Source of the DNA: Thermoanaerobaculia bacterium | Lineage (GTDB): Bacteria > Acidobacteriota > Thermoanaerobaculia > Multivoradales > JAIOJS01 | Assembly: GCA_030429235.1 (NCBI GenBank) | Contig: JAUIDB010000025.1 | Span: 1-64,000 of the forward strand | Direction: 5' to 3' | Length of the DNA stretch: 64,000 nt | In this document: positions 1 through 8,295 of the stretch, piece after piece | Position numbering within the stretch: the first letter of the stretch is position 1 | Layout of the letters: each line of letters begins with the position of its first letter | The notes under the pieces: model-generated | Told to the model about the DNA's origin: nothing | What the model saw: only the letters and a program-made list of their open reading frames with translations | The model's database searches: none | Made by a program: the position numbers and the translations under genes

Positions 1-1515
1 GCGACGCTTGACCGCCGCCTCGGAGATCCCCTCCTTGGCGGCGATCTCGGGGTAGGTCAGGCCCTCGAGCAAGCGATCGGCGAAGCAGTAGAGCGTCTGG
101 CGCTGCTCGGCGCCGCCTTGCATCAACTGGTCGTGGCAACGACGGACCGCGCGCAGCAGCCGAGCGGCGGTACGGAGCCGCTGACGCCCGAGCAACTGCT
201 TGGCGGTATCGACTCCGTCACGAACCACGCCCTGCGCGGCCATTTCGATCGCGGCCCGCAGTGCCACCAGTCGCCCCGAGATCTCGCGACGCAAGCGTGC
301 GACCGAGTCCCGCCCTCGCAGCTCCTCCCGGTGTCGGCGCAGGACCTCTTCGACGCCCTCGATGTTGCCGATGTACAAGACGGCGCGCATCTCGGCCAGG
401 ACCTTCTCGACCGCTTCGTCCTGGGCGGCCGCCGCTCGGACCGACGCCTCGTGCCGATCGCTGGTCACTCCAGTCCGCGACCGCCGTCGCAGGCGACCCT
501 CGAGGTTCTCCAGTTGACGCTGCACCTCGGGGTGGTCGCCATCGACCTGTCGGCAGGTGGCGAGCACCGCGAGCGCCGACGGCAGCTGGCGGGCGCGCGC
601 CAGATCTCGCGAGCGTTCGAGCAGTAGCTCCAGCCAGGCGGCCGGGGTGAGTTCGTGCGGACGGCGCGGCGGGACCGGATCGTGGCGCGAAGGACTGCCC
701 GGTCCGTAGAGGTTCACCACGCAGCGCTCGAGCTCGGTGGCGACCTCGGCGCAACTGCCGTACCGGGCGTCGACCTCCTTCGATAGGCAGCGAGCCACGA
801 TCAGTTCGAGTTCGCTCGGACACCCCGGCCACACGGTGCGGAGGGGGGCCGGTTCCTCGTGCAGGATCTGCGATAACACTTCGGCGATCTGACGACCGGG
901 GAAGGGACGCCCGCCGGAGAGCAGCTCGTAGGCCAGCACCCCGAACGAGAACGTGTCGGAGCGAGCGCTCGCTTCGTCGCCTCGGAGGATCTCGGGAGAC
1001 AGGTAGGCGGCCGTCCCGACGGTCGTTCCGCTCTGGGTGAGCTGACTCTCGCTCTCGGCCCGTTTGGCGGTGCCGAAGTCGAGAATCTTGGCGGCGTCGT
1101 TGGCGAGAATCCGCAGGTTGGAGGGCTTGATGTCCCGGTGGACGATCCCCTGGCTGTGTGCATGGCCAAGTCCGGCGGCGGCTTGTACCAGGTAGTCGAG
1201 TTGTTGCGACAAGGCCAGAGGGTCACGGCGCCGGATCCTGGTGTCGAGGTCTTCGCCGGCGAGAAACTCCTCGACCAGGAAGGGCACATCGCCGTGGAAG
1301 CCGAAGTCGTGGACGGTGGTGATGTTGGGGTGGACGAGGTTGCCCGCGATTTCGGCTTCCCGGTAGAACCTCTGCCGCGCGGTCTCGTCCCGGGACGTAC
1401 AGATCTTGATCGCTACCGGCCTCTTCAGGTGGGGATCGAAAGCCTCGTAGACCAGGCCGTAGCTCCCGCCACCGATGCGTCGAATCAGCTCGTACTTGCC
1501 CAGTTTCTCTCTCAA
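1..1515 (-). CDS. Ser/Thr protein kinase with C-terminal HTH-like segment (partial, runs off left edge)
   Basis: This is a Hanks-type kinase read leftward, open for 505 codons to the window edge; the ORF track omits it because it has no end here. Directly visible are a glycine-rich loop (IGGGSYG, residues 14-20), the ATP-binding lysine in VAIK (K37), the catalytic loop HRDIKPSN (from H126) and DFG (from D146), followed by TVGTAAYLSPE. After about residue 270 comes a helical region, and the last residues in the window read GLTYPEIAAKEGISEAAVKR, which resembles the helix-turn-helix of sigma region 4 or LuxR-type regulators. The start is taken as TTG at 1515 because the frame has a TAG just upstream and no ATG or GTG before the kinase domain. 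No transmembrane segment is seen in the visible part, so it is probably cytoplasmic. The kinase call is firm; a DNA-binding output is inference. Confidence 0.88.
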   Translation of the reverse strand, partial: MREKLGKYELIRRIGGGSYGLVYEAFDPHLKRPVAIKICTSRDETARQRFYREAEIAGNLVHPNITTVHDFGFHGDVPFLVEEFLAGEDLDTRIRRRDPLALSQQLDYLVQAAAGLGHAHSQGIVHRDIKPSNLRILANDAAKILDFGTAKRAESESQLTQSGTTVGTAAYLSPEILRGDEASARSDTFSFGVLAYELLSGGRPFPGRQIAEVLSQILHEEPAPLRTVWPGCPSELELIVARCLSKEVDARYGSCAEVATELERCVVNLYGPGSPSRHDPVPPRRPHELTPAAWLELLLERSRDLARARQLPSALAVLATCRQVDGDHPEVQRQLENLEGRLRRRSRTGVTSDRHEASVRAAAAQDEAVEKVLAEMRAVLYIGNIEGVEEVLRRHREELRGRDSVARLRREISGRLVALRAAIEMAAQGVVRDGVDTAKQLLGRQRLRTAARLLRAVRRCHDQLMQGGAEQRQTLYCFADRLLEGLTYPEIAAKEGISEAAVKRR

Positions 1516-1530
1516 GAGGAGTCCAATCTA
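1516..1530 (-). promoter_or_regulatory. Possible -10 element (TAGATT) close to the kinase start
   Basis: On the minus strand TAGATT lies 9 bases before the TTG start, and no clear Shine-Dalgarno sequence is present. This fits a leaderless or very short-leader transcript. No convincing -35 is visible. Confidence 0.3.
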
Positions 1531-1574
1531 GCACGCGCTGGGCTACGAAGGCTCGCGAACGGCTGGCGGCAGCG

Positions 1575-2387
1575 TCAGCGCGCTTCGTGCCGGCTGACCA
1601 GGGCGCGGGCGGCGAAACCGACCAGAATGATCGCCGAGAGAATGATCCAGTTCAGTCGGTGGCCGAAGGTAGTGACCGGAAAGTGGTTGCTGATCATGAT
1701 GAAGATCAAGGGCAGGGCCAGGAACGTATTGTGGGTCGAACGCTGCTTGGCCACGTCGGCCAAGGAGTGGTCGATCGGTTCTTCGGCGCGGATCGAGGCG
1801 ATCATTCGCCGCAGTCCGGGGAGGATGCGCATCCAGACGTTGGCCGTCATGATGGTGCCGAAGAGGGCGCCGATCTGAATGTAGGCTCCGCGGCCACTGA
1901 AGACCGTACTCAGGTACCACTCGAGCCCGACCAGCAAGAGCAACGAAAGCACGGTTCCGAGCCGAGGTCGGCGTCGGAAGGGACCGATCCAGAGCAGGTC
2001 GTAGAGCACCCAGCCTCCGAGGAGCGTGCCGACGCTGATCGTGATGCCCAGTCGCAGGGAGATACCCTCGTCGTAGGGCACCAGGAGACCACCAGCGTAG
2101 TAGACCAGGACCAGAAGGCCGATACCGCTGAGCCAGGTGAAAGCGGATTCCCACTTGAACCAGTGGAGGTGGCGGGGGAGAAAGTTGGGATCGGGGAACT
2201 TCTCGACCCGATAGAACCCGCCGCCGTGGACCATCCAGATTTGCTGGCGGCCCTCGGGGTCCTCTTCGATCTTCATCCGCGTGTCGAGCCAGCTGAACAG
2301 GGCCGTCTGGCCGATCCAGAAGACACCGGCGACGACGTGGAACCAGCGCAGGGTCAGGTTGAGGAGTTCGGAGAGTAGGTAGTTCAC
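1575..2387 (-). CDS. PuuD-like urate hydroxylase membrane domain protein, no cytochrome c domain
   Basis: A 270-residue integral membrane protein with about seven or eight hydrophobic segments and conserved-looking histidines and tryptophans, for example RWFHVVAGVFWIGQ near the N-terminus. The pattern matches the N-terminal membrane domain of PuuD-type urate oxidases (DUF989). In characterised PuuD a C-terminal cytochrome c domain follows; here the protein ends after the membrane part and no CxxCH motif is present, so electron transfer would need a separate partner, or the protein does something else. The start is GTG at 2387, preceded by an AAAGGG ribosome-binding sequence. It is transcribed divergently from the phosphate operon. 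No other purine-degradation gene is nearby, so the urate substrate is a family-based assumption. Confidence 0.72.
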   Translation of the reverse strand: MNYLLSELLNLTLRWFHVVAGVFWIGQTALFSWLDTRMKIEEDPEGRQQIWMVHGGGFYRVEKFPDPNFLPRHLHWFKWESAFTWLSGIGLLVLVYYAGGLLVPYDEGISLRLGITISVGTLLGGWVLYDLLWIGPFRRRPRLGTVLSLLLLVGLEWYLSTVFSGRGAYIQIGALFGTIMTANVWMRILPGLRRMIASIRAEEPIDHSLADVAKQRSTHNTFLALPLIFIMISNHFPVTTFGHRLNWIILSAIILVGFAARALVSRHEAR

Positions 2388-2551
2388 TGGAATCCCTTTG
2401 CGAGGTATGGCTCGGTGTTGGCGGCGTTCGGCCCCGAGTGTACCGCTCGCAGGAATTGTGACGGTCCCGTGACGATCATGGACAGTAGGAAGCGAAGAGG
2501 TAACAATCGTGCTACCGCGACAGCCAAAGAGCGGGAATGGAGGGAAAGAGG

Positions 2552-3229
2552 ATGGTCAAGAGCACGATCGCTGGCCTACTGGGACGGTCTCCGTTCCGGC
2601 CGATCCAGCAGCATATGGAACTCGTCATGCAGTGCGCCGCCGAGGTGCTGCCCCTGATGCGGGCGGTCCAGGCCGGCGACGCTGCGGCCGTGGAGGCGGC
2701 GCGCGTACGGATCTTCGAACTGGAGAACCAGGCCGACGACGCGAAGAACGAGATTCGATCGAACCTGCCCAAGAGCCTGTTGATGCCGGTGGATCGTCGC
2801 GATCTCCTCGAGATCCTGCACGCTCAGGACACGATCGCCGATCGATCTCAAGACGTCGCTGGGCTTCTGGCGATGCGCCAGATCGCCGTACCTCCGAGCT
2901 TCGAGAACCTCCTCCTGGAGTACGTCGAGAAGGTTCTGGATGCCGTGCGCAAATGCCACGAGATCATTCACGAGCTCGACGAACTACTGGAGATGGGGTT
3001 CCGCGGCCGGCAGGTAGATCGCGTCACCGAAATGATCGACGAGCTGAGCGACATCGAGAGCGCCACCGATAGCCAGGGCATGGAGTTGGCCGCCCGCCTG
3101 TTCCGCCTCGACGAAGAGCTCCCCACCGGGACCTTCATCCTCTGGCACGAGCTCATTCAAAAGATCGGCGGTATCGCCGACATTGCCGAGAACGTCGCCG
3201 ACCGGCTTCGGTTGCTGATGGCGCGCTGA
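2552..3229 (+). CDS. DUF47/PhoU-like phosphate transport regulator
   Basis: A 225-residue, mostly helical cytoplasmic protein of the DUF47 (TIGR00153, YkaA-like) family, related in fold to PhoU. The N-terminus MVKSTIAGLLGRSPFRPIQ matches the typical start of the family, so ATG 2552, with GGAGGG 8 bases upstream, is preferred over ATG 2537. It ends 9 bases before the Pit transporter gene and is surely co-transcribed with it, the usual arrangement in which the DUF47 protein modulates its low-affinity phosphate transporter. No frameshift or missing region is evident. Confidence 0.9.
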   Translation: MVKSTIAGLLGRSPFRPIQQHMELVMQCAAEVLPLMRAVQAGDAAAVEAARVRIFELENQADDAKNEIRSNLPKSLLMPVDRRDLLEILHAQDTIADRSQDVAGLLAMRQIAVPPSFENLLLEYVEKVLDAVRKCHEIIHELDELLEMGFRGRQVDRVTEMIDELSDIESATDSQGMELAARLFRLDEELPTGTFILWHELIQKIGGIADIAENVADRLRLLMAR

Positions 3230-3238
3230 GGAATCGAC

Positions 3239-4486
3239 ATGGAATACGCATCAGTTTTCGTCACGCTGGCCATCATCTTTGGCCTGTATATGACCTGGGG
3301 CGTCGGGGCCAACGATGTCGCCAACGCCATGGGTACCTCCGTGGGCTCTGGCGCGATCACGGTCAAGAAGGCCATCTTGATCGCGGCGATCTTCGAGTTC
3401 GCGGGAGCAGTGCTGGCCGGGGGCCACGTCACCGGCACGATCCGCAAGGGCATCATCGACCCGTCGTTCGTCACCACCCCGGAAATCCTGATCTACGGCA
3501 TGTTGGCGGCACTGTTGGCGGCCGGCGTCTGGCTGATGATCGCCTCCTACTACGGCTGGCCCGTATCGACGACCCACACCATCGTGGGATCGTTGATCGG
3601 GTTTGGCATCGTGGGGCTGGGACCGCAAGCAGTCGCCTGGGCCAAGGTGGGCAGCATCGTCGCGAGCTGGTTGATCTCGCCAATGATCGGCGCCACGCTG
3701 GCCTTCCTCCTGACGGTGTCGATCCGCAAGCTGATCCTCGATACCGACAACCCGTTCCACAACGCGCGGAAGTACGGTCCGGTCTACGTGTTCTTGATGG
3801 GGGTGCTCATCGCCCTGGTCACCCTGTTCAAGGGCCTCAAGCACTTGAACCTCGATATGAACGGTCCCCAGTCCTTCGGCGTGGCCTTGGTGATCGGTAG
3901 CATCATCGCCTTCTTCGGTTGGCTCCTGATCCGGCGGATCGAGATCGACCACGAGGCGGATCGGGACTTCCACTACGCCAGTGTCGAGAGGGTTTTCGCG
4001 CCGCTCTGTGTGTTCACGGCCTGTTCCATGGCGTTCGCGCATGGTTCGAACGACGTGGCCAACGGCATCGGCCCGCTGGCGGCTGTGGTCAGCATCGTCG
4101 ATACCGGCGAGGTCGCCCAGAAGTCGGCCCTGCCGCTCTGGATCTTGCTGCTCGGCGGAGGTGGCATCGTGATCGGTCTGGCCACGCTGGGCTACCGAGT
4201 GATGAAGACGATCGGCAAGAAGATCACCGAACTCACCCCGACCCGTGGGTTCTGCGCCGAGCTGGCGGCGGCGGGGACCGTGGTCATGGCCTCACGGCTG
4301 GGCCTTCCGGTGTCGACGACGCACATCATCGTGGGATCGGTGATGGGCGTCGGTCTGGCGCGCGGTATCGCGGCCATCGATCTGCGCGTGGTGACTGGTA
4401 TCGTGACGTCATGGATCGTGACCCTGCCGATCGGCGCCGGGCTGGCGAGTTTCTTCTTCTTCTTCTTCAAGGGAGTCTTTGGCTAG
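3239..4486 (+). CDS. pit: PiT-family inorganic phosphate transporter
   Basis: A 415-residue polytopic inner-membrane protein with the two signature repeats of the PiT family: GANDVANAMGTSVGSGA near the N-terminus and GSNDVANGIGPLAAVV in the second half, each followed by a PVSTTH motif. These proteins import phosphate, often as a metal-phosphate complex, with proton or sodium coupling. A GAGGA ribosome-binding site lies 6 bases before the ATG, and the DUF47 gene is immediately upstream. The C-terminus carries six consecutive phenylalanines encoded by a perfect TTC repeat just before the final KGVFG. High confidence in family; the preferred ion is not readable from sequence. Confidence 0.93.
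   Translation: MEYASVFVTLAIIFGLYMTWGVGANDVANAMGTSVGSGAITVKKAILIAAIFEFAGAVLAGGHVTGTIRKGIIDPSFVTTPEILIYGMLAALLAAGVWLMIASYYGWPVSTTHTIVGSLIGFGIVGLGPQAVAWAKVGSIVASWLISPMIGATLAFLLTVSIRKLILDTDNPFHNARKYGPVYVFLMGVLIALVTLFKGLKHLNLDMNGPQSFGVALVIGSIIAFFGWLLIRRIEIDHEADRDFHYASVERVFAPLCVFTACSMAFAHGSNDVANGIGPLAAVVSIVDTGEVAQKSALPLWILLLGGGGIVIGLATLGYRVMKTIGKKITELTPTRGFCAELAAAGTVVMASRLGLPVSTTHIIVGSVMGVGLARGIAAIDLRVVTGIVTSWIVTLPIGAGLASFFFFFFKGVFG
4451..4468 (+). repeat. (TTC)6 trinucleotide tract inside pit
   Basis: Six perfect TTC codons encode FFFFFF near the C-terminus of the transporter. Slippage would change the length by whole codons and keep the frame. Confidence 0.85.
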
Positions 4487-4613
4487 CCGTCCGCGTCGGA
4501 GGCGGGGGCCGAACCATTTCCAGGGCAGTCGGGAGCTACGGCGGTTCTTTTGCGTCGTTCTTCGGCGGTGACCGCGCCGCGCCCGACCAGGAACGGCTAG
4601 CTCGGAGGCCGCG

Positions 4614-6674
4614 ATGAAACTCGAGCTGCACCCGGTCGTCGACCGCGTCGAGCTCAAGGGCATCGGATACCCCCCCGGTACCCGATTTCGGGACATCGTC
4701 GTCACCGGTCCTCCGGGAAGTGGCAAGTCGACGCTGGTTCAAAACCTGGGAGGTTGGCCCGAAGAGGGGCTGATAGATCTGGCGCAGAACGGCTGGTGGC
4801 GTTCGCGCGAGCTCTCGGCCCGGCCCCGCGAGGTGCACCTGTCGCTGCCGTTTCGGGGGGTCGAGCGCTCGCTGGCGCTGCACGACCCCACTTGGAGCGA
4901 ACACGCGACCGACCTCGAACTCGATCTGGGACGCTTGGCGCTCCCGGTGCAACGGAGGGCCTGGGGTACGGATTGGAGGCAGCGCTACCTACTCGATTTT
5001 CAGCTGCCGACCGCCGAGGCCCTGCTGGCGGCTCGCCAGCAGCGAGCCGTGGTTGGCAGCCACCCGACCGATCGCGGAGTGACCCTGGAACTCCTGCAGC
5101 GCCAGGTGGACGCCTACGCGGCGATCGCCGAGGCCCTGCACGACCACGGTTTCCGAATCGTCGTACGAACCCAGTACGGGGGCAAGCCACAACAGCTGGG
5201 CCCGGTCGCCACGCTGGCGGGGCCTCGCCGCCGTGCGTGGCTGGTGGAGCGCCTGTGGCGTCGGTTGGCTGGCCACCCGATGGCACCCGTCCTGGATCCG
5301 GTCGAGCGGCGTCTACTGCGCGGTCACATGGTGAGGATTCCGGCCGCGGGACTTCCCGTCGAGGTGGATCTCGGGGGGCAGAGAATCGTGATCGGGGTCG
5401 AGCGTCGGTTGGACGGTAGCCCGACCGGCGCCTTCGAACTCTTCGATCCCGATCGGATCGATCGGCTCTACGGCCGGGTACGCCTGCGGACCGGGCAGTC
5501 GACCCGGCTCGGACGAGGCGCCGAGGACCGGTTCGTGATCCGTGGACTGCCGGCGGACATCCTGCCCCGATTGGAAGTTCTGCATCAGGGCGAAGACTTG
5601 CTGCTGGTCGACCTCGACTCGCCCCACGGGACGGTGGTGGATCGGGCGCCCCCCGAGGTTGGCCGGGCTCCCCTCGCCGCTCGGCGGGCGGCAGCCGAGC
5701 GGTTGCGCGGTCTTCTGCCGGCGGTCGATCGTCCCCTACCTGCCTCCGAGGCGCAGGCTCTGATCGAACGCGTGGTCGAACGATTGCATCGCGATCCCAA
5801 TCGCCCCATCGATCGAGCGGGGAGTGCGGGCGGTATCGTCCGGCTGCCGCCGGAGGTGACTCCGATCGTGGTCGGCGATCTCCACACCCGGGTCGTGAAC
5901 CTCTGGGACTTGTTGACCCGCAACCGCTTTCTGGCCGAGATCGAGGCGGGGCGAGCGGCCCTCGTGTTGCTGGGCGACGCTGTCCACCCCGAGGAGGGAC
6001 CCGACCTGTCCGAGATGGTCACTTCGGTGTGCATGATGGATCAGGTTCTGACGCTGCTCGATCGGTTTCCGGGGCACGTCTACTACCTGCTCGGCAACCA
6101 CGACTCGTTCTCCCCGGAGGTGAGAAAAGCATCGGTTCCCCAGGGAATCCTCTGGCGAGAGGCCCTGGCGAACCTCCGGAGCGAAGCCTACGTCGCGGCG
6201 ATGGAGCGGTTCTATGCGGCGAGCCCCTACCTCCTGGAGTCGGCCGAGATCATCGCTTGCCACGGCGGTCCGCCCCGGGAGAGTGTCACCCGGGAGGCGT
6301 TGATCGATGTCGCGTGGTCGCCGAGCCTGACCCATCAACTGACCTGGAATCGCCTGCGAGCCGCGAACAATCCGGCCGGCTACACGCGGCGCGATGTTCG
6401 CAAGCTGTTGGGGGCTCTCGGACGTCCGAGAGCGTCGTTGCTCGTAGCCCACACGCCGCCGCGCGGGGACCACCTCTACCAACGGGACGTGGGAGGAATC
6501 ACGGGCCACCACGTGATCCACAGCGCCGACCGTCACGTCTATTCGTTGGCCACGGTCCTCGGCGGGGAGGTCGCACTGCTCGAGTTCGAGGTCGATCCGA
6601 GTTGTTTGGATCCACTGCCGCCGTTAATCGATTCAGGGTTGGACCGTATTGTGGGGGATGGAACGAATTCGTAG
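4614..6674 (+). CDS. P-loop / FHA-like / calcineurin-type metallophosphatase fusion protein
   Basis: A 686-residue protein with three readable parts. Residues about 28-230 hold a P-loop NTPase (GPPGSGKST at 32-40) of unknown substrate. Residues about 285-345 look like an FHA domain (LGRG ... LLLVDLDSPHGTVV), although the SxxH phosphothreonine-contact motif is not apparent. From about 415 to the end is a calcineurin-like phosphatase: GDLHTR (about 420), GDAVHPEEG (about 453), GNHDS (about 494), CHGGPP (about 549) and AHTPPRGDH (about 613), supplying the usual metal ligands. GGAGG stands 5 bases before the ATG. No signal peptide or membrane segment is seen, so it should be cytoplasmic. A kinase plus phosphatase recalls bacterial Pnkp end-healing enzymes, but the order and the FHA-like middle differ, so the reaction is not assigned. 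It overlaps the next gene by 17 bases. Confidence 0.8.
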   Translation: MKLELHPVVDRVELKGIGYPPGTRFRDIVVTGPPGSGKSTLVQNLGGWPEEGLIDLAQNGWWRSRELSARPREVHLSLPFRGVERSLALHDPTWSEHATDLELDLGRLALPVQRRAWGTDWRQRYLLDFQLPTAEALLAARQQRAVVGSHPTDRGVTLELLQRQVDAYAAIAEALHDHGFRIVVRTQYGGKPQQLGPVATLAGPRRRAWLVERLWRRLAGHPMAPVLDPVERRLLRGHMVRIPAAGLPVEVDLGGQRIVIGVERRLDGSPTGAFELFDPDRIDRLYGRVRLRTGQSTRLGRGAEDRFVIRGLPADILPRLEVLHQGEDLLLVDLDSPHGTVVDRAPPEVGRAPLAARRAAAERLRGLLPAVDRPLPASEAQALIERVVERLHRDPNRPIDRAGSAGGIVRLPPEVTPIVVGDLHTRVVNLWDLLTRNRFLAEIEAGRAALVLLGDAVHPEEGPDLSEMVTSVCMMDQVLTLLDRFPGHVYYLLGNHDSFSPEVRKASVPQGILWREALANLRSEAYVAAMERFYAASPYLLESAEIIACHGGPPRESVTREALIDVAWSPSLTHQLTWNRLRAANNPAGYTRRDVRKLLGALGRPRASLLVAHTPPRGDHLYQRDVGGITGHHVIHSADRHVYSLATVLGGEVALLEFEVDPSCLDPLPPLIDSGLDRIVGDGTNS

Positions 6675-8295
6675 ACCCCAGAAACCCGGAACCAGGGGCG
6701 GGAGTGTGGTGCGGTCGTGGATCGGAGTTCTGCTGCTCGCCTGCGCCTCGGCCGGGGCCAGCGAACGGCTGGAACTGCGCTATCAGGCGCTGGACCTACC
6801 GGGCATTCCCGTCCAGGTGATCCCATTCGATCTCAATGGCGACGCGCGCCGTGATCTGGCCTTGGTGGTCGCGTACTCGCAATGGGTGCAAGCAGCGTTC
6901 GAGGAGCACAGCGAGATGGAGGGGATCGAAGGCCTGGTCGAGATCCTCACCATCGTGCCCTCGGTCGAGGATCGCAGGGAACTGTGGACCTTTCGCGCCG
7001 AGGAAAGTGGGGACTGGGTCCCGGCGGGGCCACCGCTGGAACTGGGACCTGAGGTTCTGGCGGTGCAGTCGGGTGGTCCGCGGTTCCCGCTCGTCGCCCT
7101 GACGGACCGAGGAGTCTCGGCCATCGGACCGCTGCCGAGCGGGTCCCTGGCGATCGAGGAGGTCCTGGTGGCACCGCCGGTGATGGCGGCCAGTGGCGTG
7201 TTCCTTCCCGACCTCGAATGGGTTCGCGACGTCGTGGGGGACGGCACGCCGGACCTCCTCGTTCCCAGCGAGCAGGGGATCCTGGTCTTCCGGGGCATCC
7301 CCGAGGGGTTCGCGGAGGAGCCGCAGGTCGTGCGACTGCCGGAGACCGCCTCTGAAGACCCAGGGGTGGTGGACTACCCGTTGCCGGAGATCAGGGATGT
7401 GACGGGGGACGGCGTGCCGGACCTCGTGTGGCAGGATGTCGACTCGGGTTGGAAGAATCCGAGCGTGGCCGTGAACCGATCGCGCCGAGACTTCGCGCCT
7501 CCCGAGGCGGTCTCCGTCCCACCCCCATTGGATGAGCTGGAGGCGATCTACTTCGGGCAGGTGGATGGCCAGGGTGGCGCCGAACTCGTCTTGCGTCGGG
7601 AGGAGGCGCCGGACGAGGATCTGGGATTCAGGGAGGAGATGCGACTCGCGGGCTCTCCACCGTTCGACTACCAGATCCACCACGTCGGGCCGGATGGTGA
7701 ACTCGAGGAGGAGCCCTACACCACGTTTCGGGCGATCGGCTACACCTTCGCGGGAGCGACCGAAATCCAGCTGCCGGGGGGACTCCAGGACCTCGAGGGG
7801 ACCGGTCGACTGGCCCTGGTGTCGACCACCATCGACATCTCTCTGCGCCGAGCCCTGGGGGCACTGGCGACCCATCGGCTCACCCTGCCGATGGACTTCT
7901 ACGTGACGTGCCAGGAACCGAGTGGAGCGTTCCGGGCGGTGCCGGGGGTCGACCTGTCGGGGAAGTTCCGTCTCAATCTGGAGCGGGTCGAGGTCCGAGG
8001 TCTGCCCATGTTCGACGGGGACTTCGACGGTGATGGAAGGACCGATTTCGTGCAATTCGGCCGAGGGGAAAAGGTCACGATCCACCTCGGCCGGGCGGGT
8101 TGCTCCTATCCGGTGGCCCCCGACCTGGTCCTGCGGTTGCGCCAGGAGGCCGCGCTGATGGAGCTGATTCGGATCGACGATCTCGATGCCGACGGGAGTT
8201 CCGACCTTCTGATCATCCAACCGGGGCGCCGATCCGACGGCATCGAGACGCCGGGAGTGCGACTCGACATCTACCGAAGCGGAGGCGTTCGATGA
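6658..8295 (+). CDS. Secreted FG-GAP/VCBS-type repeat protein
   Basis: A 545-residue exported protein. A hydrophobic signal segment (SWIGVLLLACASAGAS) precedes the mature part, which contains several calcium-binding-like repeats of the FG-GAP/VCBS type, for example FDLNGDARRDLALV, DVTGDGVPDLVW, DFDGDGRTDFVQF and DLDADGSSDLLII. Such repeats usually build a beta-propeller outside the cytoplasm. ATG 6658 overlaps the end of the phosphatase gene; GTG 6706 or 6709, right before the signal segment, is a possible alternative start. The next gene starts inside its stop codon and encodes a similar protein. Substrate or binding partner is unknown. Confidence 0.75.
   Translation: MERIRRPQKPGTRGGSVVRSWIGVLLLACASAGASERLELRYQALDLPGIPVQVIPFDLNGDARRDLALVVAYSQWVQAAFEEHSEMEGIEGLVEILTIVPSVEDRRELWTFRAEESGDWVPAGPPLELGPEVLAVQSGGPRFPLVALTDRGVSAIGPLPSGSLAIEEVLVAPPVMAASGVFLPDLEWVRDVVGDGTPDLLVPSEQGILVFRGIPEGFAEEPQVVRLPETASEDPGVVDYPLPEIRDVTGDGVPDLVWQDVDSGWKNPSVAVNRSRRDFAPPEAVSVPPPLDELEAIYFGQVDGQGGAELVLRREEAPDEDLGFREEMRLAGSPPFDYQIHHVGPDGELEEEPYTTFRAIGYTFAGATEIQLPGGLQDLEGTGRLALVSTTIDISLRRALGALATHRLTLPMDFYVTCQEPSGAFRAVPGVDLSGKFRLNLERVEVRGLPMFDGDFDGDGRTDFVQFGRGEKVTIHLGRAGCSYPVAPDLVLRLRQEAALMELIRIDDLDADGSSDLLIIQPGRRSDGIETPGVRLDIYRSGGVR

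Noticed and set aside
8100-8291. Extra N-terminus of the second FG-GAP ORF
   Set aside because: It lies inside the preceding gene; ATG 8292 overlaps that gene's stop and directly precedes the signal peptide.
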